Of a stretch of DNA of 64,000 nucleotides, positions 21,834 through 34,060 are shown in pieces. The notes below the pieces were generated by a model. That model was not told the DNA's origin and did not search any database. It worked only from the letters and a program-made list of their open reading frames with translations. Source of the stretch: Anniella stebbinsi (taxonomy: Eukaryota > Chordata > Lepidosauria > Squamata > Anniellidae); contig JARDYH010000007.1 of NCBI GenBank assembly GCA_029215795.1, positions 63,604,763 through 63,668,762 of the forward strand. Reading direction: 5' to 3'. The translations under genes were made by a program, and so were the position numbers. The number at the start of each line of letters is the position of its first letter. Positions within the stretch are counted from its first letter, which is position 1.

Positions 21834-24800
21834 CTAGCGGTGGGTGGGTGGCAGCTGACAGAAGCGCACCCGCTGGAAGTCGGTGATCTCTACAGTGCTG
21901 GATGACGCTCCCGAGTCCGGCTCCATCGCAGCTCCTGGGGAGACAGGAGAGACGCCTTCTGTGCGTGGGACAGCTGACCCCCAGGAGGGACGGCTGCCCC
22001 TGCCCACCACCCAGGGGGCACCTCTCTCTCCCCCTCCCCCACCTTGCTCGCCAGACTCTTGCAGGTCCTCCTCTTTGGCCTGGGGCGCTTCCAGCTCCTT
22101 GCTCGTTTCAGGCTGTGGGGCTCTGGGGTCAGGGGGCACTTCTCCTCCCACCACGGGAGGCAAGGGGGACCCCTGCTCGGCCAGAGGGTTTGGAGGGCTC
22201 CTCCCTGCAGCAAGAGAAGGCAGCGTTACAGGCTGGGAGAACTGGAGAAAGAAAGACAGGCAGGCCAAGCCTAGCCCAGCCCGGCAGGTTTTGAACCCAA
22301 GTCTCCCCCGCAGGAACCCCACTGCTTTGGCCCAGGCCAGAGCTCCGATGCTCACCCATGCCATCCCCACCCGCCCTGCCCCATGCTTTGCTCCTTACCA
22401 GTCCTGACAGAAGGCTCTGCCCGGGGGGGCACAGTGAAAGGGGCCTGGGCGGAGTCTGCCCGGGGGGAGCTCAGCTCCATCTCCTCTCCCCAGTCAGAAA
22501 CTGGCTGGTATCCTTCTGCTGGCGAGAAAGGGGTGAGGGGCTTCCCCTCTGGGCTTGGCATCTCTGCCGGGGGCGGAGGAATGGCCAGGGACAGCTGCCC
22601 GTTCCGGCCCGGCCCCTCCTCGGAGGAGCCCTCGCCACTGTTGCTGCCTTCCTCTTCTTCTTCCTCCCCTCCACTGACGTCTTCCCATTGGTCCTCCTCT
22701 TCCTCGTCCTCCTCCTCCTCCTCCTCCGGTACTATGTGGGGGGAGGCAGGTGGCTCCACCTGCGCGATGGTGAAGAAAGCAGCCAAGAGTGAGCAGGTGG
22801 CGGAGCGGAGGGGGACACGCCACGTCTGCAACGAGGAATGGCCTTTATAGGCCAAAGGCCTGCTTGACACGGCTCCCAACACCACAAAATAAAACACGGC
22901 ACACAGGGGCAAGGCAGAACCAAATGACAAAAACAGCAGACACAGAAGAAGAGCCAAACACAACATCAGAGCGCACTAAGAAATGCCCTCCCCCCCCCCC
23001 CACACACACAGTCGTCAATACAGCTTAATAGTTGTCCAGGAGGCCCCAGCCAAGGCTGCCCAGGACAGGGGGTTGCCTCAGCTGGGAGCCGCAAGGGAAG
23101 GGACCCCCCCTCGCCCCACCACCAAACGCCTGTGGGGCAGCAAGAGGGCCTCGGACAGGCGTAAAGCAATGCTCCTGCACAAACTTGCATCCCCCATCAC
23201 ACCCCCACCCCACATCACCACTGGGCAGGAACTGCGTGGCCAGATAGGCCCTGCGCTGAGCTGGGCCGGCCCAAAGGCAACAAACCGTTGAAGGCTACAG
23301 GAGGAAGGGCCTTCCTGGTGCCACCAGTTCAATGGCTGCCCAGCAGTGCAAAGACTCCCCACCCCCAATTCGGGATCAGCTCAGGCTTTTGCTAGAGGAG
23401 AAATTCTCCACCAGCCCACCCCCCACTCACACACCTGCTCCATGGCAGCAACGTCCAACTTCTCCTGCGCTGGCGCTGGGGCCGGATCCACCGCCACCGC
23501 CTCCTCCTCTTTCTCCCAGCGATTGTCATGCATGCTGCCGGGGGAAACGCGAACCAGAGTAAGACCTGCCACAGACAGTCCCCGAGGCCTGGAAACTCGG
23601 GGTGGAGGGAGGGAACGGACAGCCCCGGGGACCCCAGCCCCTTCTCCCTCCGCCAATACGAATGCAGAGCAGGAAGCAGGACCCAAGAGCCCACGGTCCC
23701 AGCACCTGCCCCACGGAAGCCTCGTCGAGGCCCAGCTCACCTGTAGGGCTTGGAGGGACCACTGGCTCGTGTGCGCCCACGGCCTCTGCCCCTCCTGCGC
23801 AGGTCGGCCTGCTGCTCCAACAGGAATTCTCCAAAAGTGGGGCGTTTGGGGGGCCGCTTGGACTCCTCTGCAGGAGGAGAGGAGAGGAGAGGCATGAGCC
23901 ACGAGCAGGCCCAGCTGCCTGCAAGCCAGCGTTCCTGGGGCTGCCCTGGCCCAAGAAGGGCTGAGGCTGATCTCAGAGCCACGGCACGAGGCAGCGGAGG
24001 CCCACCTTCCCACTCCCTCCACTCCCTCACCCACGCCTGACATCAGGGATGCCGGCACTGCACAACCCTCACCCACCCTATCCTTGGGAAGAGGGCTGTG
24101 GGGCACCCGGGCCTCTTACCCAGGCCCCCCAGCTGCCCCCCAGGATGAGGGCGTGGGGATCCGGCTCCCCACATCTGCTCCCTACCTTGCTTGCAGCCTG
24201 CGGAGGCTCCGGTCTCATCCCCCTCCTTAAACCTAGAAGGAGGAAAAGGAAAAGACGACAATGGAAGAGGCCTGGCAAAACCTCCCCTCCTTCCAGAGAA
24301 TGCGCCCGGCAGCCACCGCCCCTCCCCAAATACGGATGTCTTGGACCGCCCCCCTCCAATCTAGAACTAGCCACCACAAGGCCTCCTGCCCAGCCACCTG
24401 CTCCCAGTTCAACACCCTCCCCAGCCAGCCGGCCAGCAGCCCCTCCCCGTGACCCGGGTACCCACGCTGCGCCCATCTTCTCAGCATCCCACTCGCGGCG
24501 CCACTCCCCCGTGGGTTGTCGGTGCCGCGCCAGGCGCTCCTGGTCAATCTGCTCTCGCTCTTGTTTCCAGCGGATGTATTCAGCCCGCTCACGGCCTGTC
24601 ATGGAGAGCGTCATGTCCAGGGCTGCCGCCTCCGCCACTGCTGTCCCCCTGCGCCGGGCACTGCTGCGACCCTGATGGGAAGAGACAGGCCTGCTCAGTG
24701 GAGGAAACGGGTGCCGTGTACCAGCTGGGGAAGGGGGGCAAACATGGAAACACCCGGCACGGGGAACCCAAGCAGAGACAGCAAGAGAGGGACCGCAGAT

Positions 24801-27569
24801 CCCTTTGTTTTGTGGCAATGGGAAGGCGGGCCCTTGGGGTCACCAAGTCCAGCCCCCTGCTCAGTGCAGAGACAACAGAGAACAGGTGGCAACCCTCTGG
24901 AGTATCGAAGAGCAGTCTCCCCACCCCTCACCCACCCAAACTTCCCTTCTCAAGGCTAAACAGCCCCATCCCCATCCACCTTTCCTCGTAGGCCTTTGCT
25001 TTTAGTCTCCTGATCATCCCTTGATGCCCTTCTCTGAACTCATTCCAGTTTACCTGAGCAATTCATCAAGTGTGGAGTCCAAAACCAGACACAATACTTG
25101 AGGTGAGGTTTGACCAGTGCAGAGTAGAGTGGAACTACTGCTTCTCGTGATTAAGGAACTATTCTTCTGTCAAAGCCACCTTGCAGCCACATCACATTGC
25201 TGACTCATGTTCATCTTGTGATCAATTACAACTCCGAGATCCTTTTCCAACATACTGTTGCCAGCCCAGATATCCCCCATCTTACTTGCGCCTGTGCATT
25301 TGATTGATTTTTCCTACATGAAGGATTTTGTGCTCTTCTCTATTGAATTTTATTCTGTTATTTTGGCCGTTTTCTAATCACAACCATTGTGCATTTCCAT
25401 TTCTGTCGTCTAAGATGTTAGCTCTCTTGCCCAATTCAGAGCCATCTGCAAGTGATGAACATCTCCCCCACTTCTTCCTCCTGGTCATTAATAAAAACGT
25501 TGGACGAGTATAACGCCCAGGGCGGCACCCTCACAGAATCTCTCTCCACGGAGGAGCATCTTGGATGACAGTCTTCCAAACAGCTGTGGCCTCACCTAGG
25601 AGTAGCGCCATCCAGGCCACGTTTAACTGGCTTGCAAAAACGTGGCCTCAACACACACACACACACACACACACGCACCATCCTGTTGCCAACAGCCGCT
25701 CTGGCACACATACCGGAGAGGCCCACTCCGTGCCCTGCTCCATGCCCGTCTTGACCTTGTCAAAGTCCGGTCCTCCCCAGTTGCGAATGTGGCGCCGGCT
25801 CCCCTCCCGCCGGTCCGACTCAGCAAAGGAGCCACTGCGCCGTGGGTCATCCAGGAAGTTGCGCACCGGATTCTTCTCTTGGAGCCCATCCTGCTGAGGA
25901 AAGAGATGAGATGCCCAGATGCAGCCCAGCTCTGGGGGACCTCAGCAGAGCTGGCGGGGAGCACAGAGGAAGCAGGGAGCTCAGCAGAGTGTGCCCATTC
26001 AGCTTCGGGTGGGAATCCCACCGGCGGCCCCACCCATCCAAAGGAGAACTCCATCACTCTTGAGCCCCCTCCCCTTCCCAGGGCAGCAGCAGCAGCAAGG
26101 GCCCCCGCACTCACACGCTGGCTGCGCTCGTAGTCTGCAATCTTCTCCATCTCCTCATTCATCTTCTCGATGTTCTGTCGGCGACGCTCCTCCCACTCCT
26201 GAACGGGGGGGGGGGGGGGGGAGAGCTGCTTAGCAGGAGAGCATCCTGCCCAGACCAGACCACCCCCAGGTTATTGGCACCCACTCCTCCCCCTCACCTT
26301 GGATCTCCTGTCAGGCCCTGCGTCTCCAGCAGACCCCCCTCGGCCCCGGGGCCTCTGGCCGCGGCCTCCGCGGCCCCGCTTGCCTGCCCCAGGGCCATCT
26401 GTGCCGGCCCCTTCCCAGCTGGGCTGCTCAGAGAGGCTCCTGGCTTGTGCAGAGCGGCTGCCTGGATACGGCCCCCCACGGGCATTGGGGCTGCTGCGCG
26501 AGGTCCTGGTGGGGGCAGGGAGCTTCCTCTCACTGCTGACCACACGCTTTTCCTGAAGGAGAGAGAACAGAAGAACTGAGAGGGCCCACAAGCCTCCATC
26601 CAAGCCCTCCCCCAGATACTGTGCCCCACGCTGGGTCCGCAGACAGTGGTCACAGATCACCCCCCCACACCGCAATCACGTGGCCTCACCTCTGGGGAAA
26701 GCAAGACCCGCACTGTGAGGCTGGGCTGGTCCAACTCCCCTCGCCTCCTCTCCGGCACGTCCCCCTCGGCAGATCGAGGCCTCCGGGCTCCCGTTATGGC
26801 AATGCCCTCCTGCTCAGCCTTCTTGCGGTCTTCTTCGATCTCCTGGGGGGCAGTATAGGGGAGGAATTCGTTGGGCCAGCCACTAGCCCTCTGCCTGCCC
26901 CCAGGGCCCCCACGCCACCCCCAGCACAGCCCCAGCTCCCCTGCAGCAAAGGCGAAGGCCATATATGTCCTTCAGACTAGGGCTTGAGCTCCTCAGCTTT
27001 GCCAGCCTCAGCCGCTGCCACGTGCTCCCTCCCTCTCTCTCCCCCATTCACTAAGCAGCTTCGGATCAGACTTCGAAGTGCCTCTGCCCCGGGACAGCAG
27101 GCAGGCACGGAAGAGGCCACGAAGCCCAGGCGCGTCCCCCCCCCCCACGCCCGGGACTCCTGGCGAGAGGGGCCCGCCAGTCGCCCCCTCTGCAGGCGGA
27201 GCTGTGTGCGCGCTCAGCGCAGTCCCCGAGGCGCGGCCCACTAAGGCCGCCTTCCCACCTGGTAGCGTTTGATGAGGGCCCGGTTCTTGCGCCGCAGGGC
27301 CTCGATCCGCTTGTCCAGCTCCGCGTCCTTCTCTTCCTTCGACTTCAGGTCCAAGGAAGCAGACTGGGGGGGCGGGGAGAGAAGGAGCCAAAAGGCCAGT
27401 AGTAGCGCCCCAGGCCAGGCGAGCGTCAGGCTGCCAACGGCCCCCGCGCCCCAAGAGCCCGGCCCCCGGGTGGCCCACCCAGCCTCCCTGCCGCGGGCGG
27501 CCGGGCGAGCCAACCTGCGCGCGGCGGCGGCGGCGCCCCCTCCCAGCCAGCCGCTCTTCGGCTTACCAT
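21834..27569 (-). CDS. CCDC9: CCDC9, coiled-coil domain-containing protein 9 (13 coding exons, 627 codons)
   Basis: An RNA-binding protein linked in mammals to the exon junction complex. Exons in order (coding): 27569-27567 (only the ATG, directly followed by donor GTAAGC), 27363-27259, 26842-26690, 26552-26298, 26198-26115, 25893-25714, 24671-24466, 24232-24186, 23867-23741, 23534-23435, 22759-22399, 22204-22043, 21934-21834 (stop TAG). All junctions are GT/AG and phases agree. The N-terminus is the conserved coiled coil (LDLKSKEEKDAELDKRIEAL). An Arg/Gly-rich stretch lies at about residues 145-160, then VRNFLDDPRR, MTLSMTGRER, PTFGEFL (about 354-360), an acidic Glu tract and QPVSDWGEE. Human CCDC9 is 531 residues and ends soon after the last motif. 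Here two further exons add about 85 residues; they are less certain. Confidence 0.93.
24835..25560 (-). mobile_element. CR1-like LINE fragment in a CCDC9 intron
   Basis: Inverted CR1 sequence: blocks such as TTCTCTGAACTCATTCCAGT, AGGTGAGGTTTGACCAGTGC, TTACAACTCCGAGATCCTTT, and CATGAAGGATTTTGTGCTCT correspond to the CR1 3' region. Confidence 0.75.
25650..25676. repeat. (CA)n microsatellite
   Basis: About 12 CA units, 38 bases downstream (gene sense) of CCDC9 coding exon 6. Confidence 0.95.
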
Positions 27570-28150
27570 CTCGGCGAGGGGCTGCAAGGCTGCTCCGAGG
27601 CCCGCGGCAGGACAGAGGCTCGGGCGGCAGCGCACGGCGGGACCCAGGCGTCCGAGCTCCTGGCCTTCCGGCCTGCAAACCCAGGCGTCCGGGCGCTTCC
27701 TGACCTACTCCCCCCTCCCCCGCGAGAAAGAGAAACCGTTCCGCCCCGCCCGTCACGTGGGCCCCGCTTCCGCTTCCTCCGTGGCTGGGGGAGGGGACTC
27801 TGGACCGGGCCTCCCCCTCCGCCGCAGCCGAGGAGGATGCGCGCCCGAAGCAGGCGGGAGGCAGCCGGGCGCGTAAGGCTTTCGACTCCGCTTCGTCTGC
27901 CGCTCCGCGAGCGAATCCCCGGCGGTAGTCACCCTCCCGCCCCTATGGCTGCGGCCCAGTTGGCGCCACCGGTGCGATCCTTGCGCGAGCGAGCAGGGCC
28001 TTGGGCAGCCGCGGAGAGCGGCCCGTCCCCCTATCTCCGCGGGGACGGGGCACTCACCCGCCGGGAGCCTCGGCTGAGAAGTGGGCGCGCTCCAAAGCCC
28101 GGCCCGGGTCACCTGCCTGCGCGTCCCCGGCTGATTCGTTGCAAATAACC
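27400..28150 (-). promoter_or_regulatory. CCDC9: CCDC9 CpG-rich promoter and 5' UTR
   Basis: Dense CpG around the exon that ends in the start codon. A perfect E-box GTCACGTGG (27752-27760) and paired GAAGCGGAAG-type ETS sites (about 27763-27776 on the gene strand) lie about 185-210 bp upstream of the ATG. No TATA box is seen. The transcription start itself cannot be fixed from sequence. Confidence 0.7.
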
Positions 28151-28685
28151 CCCCTCCCTTCGTCAATTTTAGGCACCACCCGGACCGTAGGAGTTGCAAA
28201 CGGCAAAGATTCGTCCGTGATCGACTAACTTGCCGTTGAATAAATGACCTCTGGGTGCTCATCAAGCAAAGCAGACCGCAGCCTGCAGAGGAAAACTGCC
28301 GCCCCCCGCCTCTTCTCCTTAGCTGCACAAATACTGACCTACCTCACAGGGATGTTGTTGTAGGAGCCAACGCAGCCGTTCCTGGATTCAAAGGCCTGTC
28401 CGGCGGCGGGGTAGAGGGCGTCTGGATCTGCCAGCGGCGGCTGCCCGCGCGGTGCGCGCTTCGCCGTCGCTTATCGTGCAGGCGCTCTGCCCGAGCCAGT
28501 GCCCTTTCAGCGGCGCGCGGAGGGGACAGAGCCCCCAGCCCAACGCCTGCTGCAGCGAGATCCCCACTGGTCCGTGAGGGGAAAAGGCCAAACTGCCCGC
28601 TTTGCAATGTTTTCATCAGGACCGATCCAAATCCCACCAGCACCTGCGCGCCTCATGAGTTGTGGAGGTCTTCCTCAGGCTAGTC

Positions 28686-28815
28686 CAGGGGTGCGCATTG
28701 TGTGCCCCCCCTCCAGATCCTTTGGCCTGCAACTCCCGTCAGCCCCAGCCCGCATAGTCAGTGGTGAGGGATGATGGGAGTTGTAGGCCAAAACACCTAG
28801 AGAGCCACAAGTTGG
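28686..28815. mobile_element. hAT-like MITE, partly truncated
   Basis: Begins CAGGGGTGCGCATTGTGTG. It contains the back-to-back blocks CAACTCCCGTCAGCCCCAGC and GATGATGGGAGTTGTAGGCC typical of an abundant squamate MITE with CAGGGGTG ends. The right terminal bases are lost or diverged. Confidence 0.65.
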
Positions 28816-29290
28816 ATCGAGAATAGAAAGGTGACTCAGGGAGATCCGTTCCTGATCGGCTTGGAGGCCCGGTTGCTGTTGCCCTCGAACCCCGCTAGAT
28901 GGCAGCATAGGACGGCAAGGAGGCTGAGCGGGGGCGCGGAGGAGGGGGCACCAGCCGGGCGACGCAGCGGGGGGCGGGGTGAGTGGGGGGCGTGACTGCT
29001 GCGGGCCCTCCTCCTGCACAAGCGGCGTGGGCTCGATCTTGCCCAGCTCCCGTGGGGTCAGACCTACCTGCCTTGAGTAGTACCCAAAGTTCTCCTGATC
29101 TTACCTCGTGCATCATGCGTCTCTGCAAAGCAGGGCAAGAAGCCAACCGTGCATTTATTTTATACCCTGCTGCCTTTCTGCTAAAAAAAGTGCAGCTAAC
29201 GATAATAAAATACAGATAAAATGTGACATAACTGTAACATAAGCACATTAAAATAGATCAGTGAAAAGATAGAAGAAATAAAGAGCTCCC
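28816..29290. other. Intergenic; no gene recognised
   Basis: Short CpG-rich patch near 28900-29000 followed by A/T-rich sequence. No coding signal. Confidence 0.4.
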
Positions 29291-29299
29291 ACCAGTTAA

Positions 29300-29760
29300 A
29301 AACTTAGTTCAGCCAACAAGACGCCTGCTTGAGCGAGATTTCCCTGGTAGAAAGCTGGGGCATGAATCACCTACACACATAACCCAAAGCCCGTTTGAGT
29401 GCAAATGTCTTTGCCGGCGGCAGAAGCACAATAAGGACAGAGCCAGCCTTGCCTCCATTGGCAGGGAGTCCCAGTGCCTAGGAGCAGCCACCGAAAAGGC
29501 CTCACCTCACATTCTGCCCAAGGCACCTCTGAGGGGGGGGGGGGAGGGAGGGAGACAGAAACACCTCTTCTGGGTAACTTAAAACCCAGGTAGACTCATT
29601 AAGGGGAAAACGCCTCTTGGGCCTCATATGTCGTGATAAACACTTTGAATTGTGCCCATAAACAGACCGAGAGCCGGGGAAGCTGTAGTAACAAGGGAAT
29701 CACGTGCTTCCTGTAACTGGCTCCAGACAACAACCTGTCTGCAACACTCCGGACTGACTG
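29300..29760 (-). mobile_element. LINE-derived non-coding fragment (family uncertain)
   Basis: Blocks GTAGAAAGCTGGGGCATGAA, GTCCCAGTGCCTAGGAGCAG and CACTTTGAATTGTGCCCATA resemble the long non-coding 3' part of a squamate LINE, also suspected at 32.4 and 55.2 kb. Assigned by style, not by a coding domain. Confidence 0.4.
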
Positions 29761-29762
29761 AA

Positions 29763-30292
29763 TATAAGAACCCTGCTGCTGGATCAGACCAAAGGGCCAT
29801 CTAGTCTAGCATTCTGTTCACACAGTGGCGAACCAGCTGCCCACAGGAAACCCACCAGCAAGACACAGTTGCAACAGCACCTCCCCACCCATGTTCCCCA
29901 CCAACTGTTGTATATGGGCATACTGCCTCTGATACTGGAGGTAGCATACAGCCATCAGGACCAGTAGCTATTGATAGCCATCTCCAGGAATTTGTTCAAT
30001 CCCCCTTTAATGCATTCCAAATTGATGGCCATCACTACATCTTGTGGTAGTGAGTTCCATGGTGTAATATTTGCTGTGTGAAGATTCTGTCCTGAATCTC
30101 CCACCAATCAGCTTCATGCGATGATGACCCCCACACACCCTGGGTTCTAGTATTGGGAGAGGGAGAAAAATTTCTCCCTGCTCACATTCTCCAAACCACG
30201 CATCCTTTTGTACATTTACCCACATTTTTTCAAAGCTAAACAATCCCAGCTGTTGGAATGTTCCCTCATAGGGCAGATGCTCCAGTCCCTAA
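29763..30292 (-). mobile_element. CR1/L3-like LINE 3' tail, inverted
   Basis: Runs from ATAAGAACCCTGCTGGATCA to AGGGCAGATGCTCCAGTCCC, the inverse of the copy at 34.35-34.76 kb extended at its 5' side. Confidence 0.85.
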
Positions 30293-30950
30293 GAACGTAA
30301 CAAGAGCCCTGATGCTGGATCAGACCAAGGGTCCATCTAGCCCAGCACAAAATGGCCAACTAGCTGTCAGCCAGGGAACCACAAGCAAAATATGGTGCAA
30401 CAGCACCCTCCCGCCCATGTTCTACAACAACTAGCTTACTGCTTCTGATACTGGGTGCTTCACTTAGCCATCAGGACTAGTGATCTTTAGCCTTCTCTTC
30501 CAGGGATTTATCCAACCCCCTTTTAAAGTCATCCAAATTGGTGGCCATCACCACACCTTCCAGAGTTTAAATATATGCTGTGTGAAGAAGTCCTTCCTTT
30601 TATTTGCCCTGAATCTCCCACCAATCAGCTTCATAGGATGACCCCATTGGGTTCTAGTATTTGAGGGAGAAAAAATGTCTCCTACCCACATTCTCCACAC
30701 CATGCATCATTTTGTACACCTCTATCAGGTCTCCCCTCAGCCTCCTGTTTTCCAGGCTGAACAATCCCAGCTGTTGTAACCTTCCCCATAGGGGAGATGC
30801 TCCAGCCCCTTGACCATTGTAGTTGCCCTTTTCTGCCCTTTTCCCAGCTCTGCAATGTCTTATTTCAGGTGTGGTGACCAGAACTGTACACAGTATTCTA
30901 AGTGTGGCCGCACCATGGATTTGTGTATGGGCAGAACTTTCGTAGTGCAT
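30293..30950 (-). mobile_element. Second CR1/L3-like LINE 3' tail, inverted, in tandem
   Basis: Starts AAGAACGTAACAAGAGCCCT and continues through CTCCCCTCAGCCTCCTGTTT and GGTGTGGTGACCAGAACTGT. It lies head to tail with the previous copy and extends further into the LINE body. Confidence 0.85.
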
Positions 30951-32370
30951 GGCTGGGGCTCGGTTTTCAATGCTTAGCCCAAGCCATGCACTGTGGGAAG
31001 CGTAATAAAGATGCAGGAGCTCTGGGCATGAGCCGGGTGCCTGCTACTAGTCCAGTCTACACCACGGGAATCTAGGGGATGGTTCCTGGCTGGCTTCTGC
31101 CCCAGTGCCCACCATCGATTGAAACTCAGCTGAGGCCCTTGTGCTTGTTGCTGAGCCCCCTGATGTGTTTTGCAGGCTCTGACGGAGTGTCACATGTTGG
31201 CCCTTCCTCCTCTGGCTGGTGCAGCTGCCAGGAACCAAATGCCCTAGACGTGTCTCCGCCAGCCTTCTGGGCACTTGCATGGTGCAGAGGAGGAGGAGGA
31301 GGAGGAGGCGGCGAAGGCATTGCTGGTTGCCTGTACCGTGAGTCAGTGATGCTCTGTTTCCATGGCAGTTGCTTTTCCTGCTGGGATGGCGAGCCCGGAT
31401 TGGCTGAGGCTGCTGGAGTGGAAGAGATGGTTGGAGGGGCTGGACCCAAACACTGCGGCGGCTTCTGCTGTTGCTGCAATGGGGGAGAAGGCAAAAGAGC
31501 GTGTTTGGGGTGGGCTCCTGCTTTCACTCGCTCTCACACACACACGAGAAGTGTTTTTCTGGAGCTTTTATTTATTTATTTGCTTTCAGGAGGAGAAAAC
31601 TTCACTTTTGGCTCATTGTGGGTACCTTCAGTCTGCTGAGAAGGGAAAGCAGAGGGCAGGCTGGCTGCGGGCAGGGAGAAGGGGAATCCCCTGGCTGAGA
31701 TCAGGGAATTTCCCTCTGGCCACCTGAACAATCATAATCTCTTGGGTCCACCCCCACCCCCGCTGTCCCTGGCCTCAGGCTGCAGGCTGCTGCACTGTGC
31801 CCATCTATGGGGTGAGACCAAAGGAGGCATCGTACAGTCCGCACCTTCTCGCACCTGCACACAGAGTTCAGAGTGATGGTCCAAGCCCACCTGGAACCCT
31901 TGGAGGTGCTGCATCCACAGGGCCCCCTGGACTCCAGGCAGTCCAGAGGCAGCCCCCAACTGAGAGCCTGCTGGTGAGAGGTGCTGAGCGGAAACTTGGA
32001 CCCAGGCAGTCCAAAGGCATGGCAGGCCCGTCTCCTGGGGAGGATGGGTCCCTTTGCCCGGAACCTGCCCCTGTCCCGCCCTGTCCTGGGGCCTCTGGCT
32101 CAGGGGTGGAACCTGCCGAATCCCAGAGCTGGAGGGAGCTTGTGGGCCAACATCAAGCATCCCCATGCACAAAATCCAGAGCAAGTGATGGCAGCCCAGC
32201 CTCTGCTTGAAACCCCCCCCTCTCCAGAAGTCACCCCCTCTGCCCTCTCAGACCTCCTCCCAAGGTCAGGCCTGGGGGACAGTTGAGGTTGCCTGTCTTG
32301 CCCCACCCCACACAAAAGGTGAGCAATTATCAAAAGTAGTTAAATACAATTACCAATAAAACTACCTGGA
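30951..32370. other. Intergenic, no gene recognised
   Basis: Includes a (GGA)n tract near 31288 and (ATTT)n near 31567. Open frames on both strands lack domains. Confidence 0.4.
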
Positions 32371-32379
32371 TCTGATAAA

Positions 32380-32830
32380 AAACCCTGAAAAGTCCCATTG
32401 TGAGTTGCGAAATGCCTGGGAGTAAAGTCCTAATCCAGCGCCAAGAAGGTGACAGTGTTGGCACCTGATGGACCTCACTGGGAGCGCATTCCACAGTTGG
32501 GGGGACACCACAGAGAAGGCCCCCTCTCTTGCTGGTGACCCTGAAGCTCCCTCGGAGGAGGCATTCAGGCGCTGACTGCAGTGTATTGGTAGGTTATTTA
32601 TTAGCAATAGTTTTATACCGCTTCTCACTTGCCAAGGTCCTGAGCTGTGTCAGGCTTTATGGTCAAGACCAGCACTTTGAACTGAGCTCAGACGCATCCA
32701 GGCACCCAGTGCAATTGGGTCAGATCTGCTCAGGCCTTTGGTCCACCACGATCAATCCAGCCGCTGCATTTTGCACAAGCTGCACCCCATGAGCCATGTA
32801 GCTCTCTGGACATTCCACAGGGCCTGGCTG
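32380..32830 (-). mobile_element. LINE-derived non-coding fragment, inverted
   Basis: Blocks CCTGATGGACCTCACTGGGA, GTCAAGACCAGCACTTTGAA and CAATCCAGCCGCTGCATTTT resemble the 3' non-coding body of squamate LINEs. Inference by recall of a common repeat style. Confidence 0.5.
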
Positions 32831-32904
32831 GGCATCTGTTTGGTTGCCCCCCCTCCCTCCTTCTTCCCAAACAGGGTCCATAGCCATATCTGTGAAAGAC
32901 CGGA

Positions 32905-33060
32905 GTAGGAGGCAGTGTGGTGCAGAGGTTAGAGTATGGATTGCCCCCAAGGAACCCTGGGCTCCAGTTCCTGTTCTTCTAGAAACTCACCTGTTTGCCT
33001 GGGTAAGTTCCGACCTCTCTGCCTTTGTTCACCATTGTGAAATGGAACAAATCAGCTGGC
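32905..33060 (+). mobile_element. MIR/CORE-SINE copy
   Basis: tRNA-like head GGCAGTGTGGTGCAGAGGTT followed by GGCTCCAGTTCC, then CCTGGGTAAGTTCCGACCTC and ATTGTGAAATGG, in the order of the MIR consensus. Confidence 0.65.
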
Positions 33061-33089
33061 CTGTGGGAAAGGCAGCAGGAAGATTCTAC

Positions 33090-34060
33090 AGCCCCGTGTT
33101 GCCTAGGCTCGCCGCCGCCCCCCTTTCCTCCTCCTCCTCCTCCTCCTCCTCCTCCTCCTCCTCCTCCTCTCAACCCAGGGAAGCTGCTTCCAAGGAGGGG
33201 AACTGAGTCAGGCCCAGGCAGCGGGCGCTTGTGCCCTGGACCACCAAGAGGGGACCTGCCTGCCTGCCTTCCTGCCTGCCTGCCAGCCAGCCCCCTCGTC
33301 CTCCTCCTCCCGCAGCGCTGCTCGCCTGCGTGCTATGGCCACAACGTCCTCCCTCCGCCCGCCCGCTGTGTTGCTGTGGCGCTGTGGCTCTGGCCGGCGT
33401 GGCTGCCGCGTTTCTCTGGAAACAGGCGCCTGCCGGCCGCTGAGTGGCTGCTCGCCGCCCCCCGGAGCCAATGGGAGCGCTCCATGCGCACCGCGGGGAG
33501 GGGAGCGCAGCGCAGCGCAGCGCAGAATCCAGGCAGCGCAGCGCAGCGCACTGGCGGGCCTTCGCCGCGCTCTGCCGGCCCTGCTGCCGAAGCTACGCGG
33601 AGGGGGCGAGACGCGAGGAGCTCCGTCCCGCCCTCGCTCTGCAACGCCGCTCGCGGGACCCGGCCCAACCGCTGTCCGCTTCGCCCCCCCCCCCCCGGCT
33701 CATCCGGCGGCTCCTGCAGGGTTGCGGGTCTCTGCGCCCCTTCTCCATGGAGGCGGAGAGGCTGGCGGCGGGGGGGGGGGGCGTTGCGTTTCCCCGATGG
33801 AGCACTGAGGCGGAGAGGCGGCCAGGGGCGTGTTCAAGGCGACAGGGGCTGCTAAAGGTGGCCGAGGCCGCGGCTCGTGCAGGCAGAGCTGGGGCCGGCC
33901 CCCTGCCCACGCCGGCCGGCTGTCTTTCCGCTGCCCGGGGGCCCTGTCGACCCGGAGGAAGGGCTCGACCAAGAGCCCGGGAAAGAGCGGGCGACCTTCT
34001 TCAGCCTCAGCAAGCGCCAGAGTGTCCTACCGAGCAGGGTTGTTGTCCGACCGAAGGGAG
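33090..34060. promoter_or_regulatory. CpG-rich island without a recognised gene
   Basis: Starts with a (TCC)n tract (about 33127-33168) and continues as CpG-dense sequence with a (CGCAG)n run at about 33513-33551 and G/C homopolymers. Long open frames are a by-product of GC content. It could be an unannotated promoter, such as that of a non-coding RNA between CCDC9 and BBC3. Confidence 0.45.

Noticed and set aside
22760..22966. N-terminal extension of the frame preceding CCDC9 coding exon 11
   Set aside because: A good acceptor (TCGCGCAG) precedes the conserved VEPPASPH segment and the phase matches the upstream exon; the sequence before it is intron.
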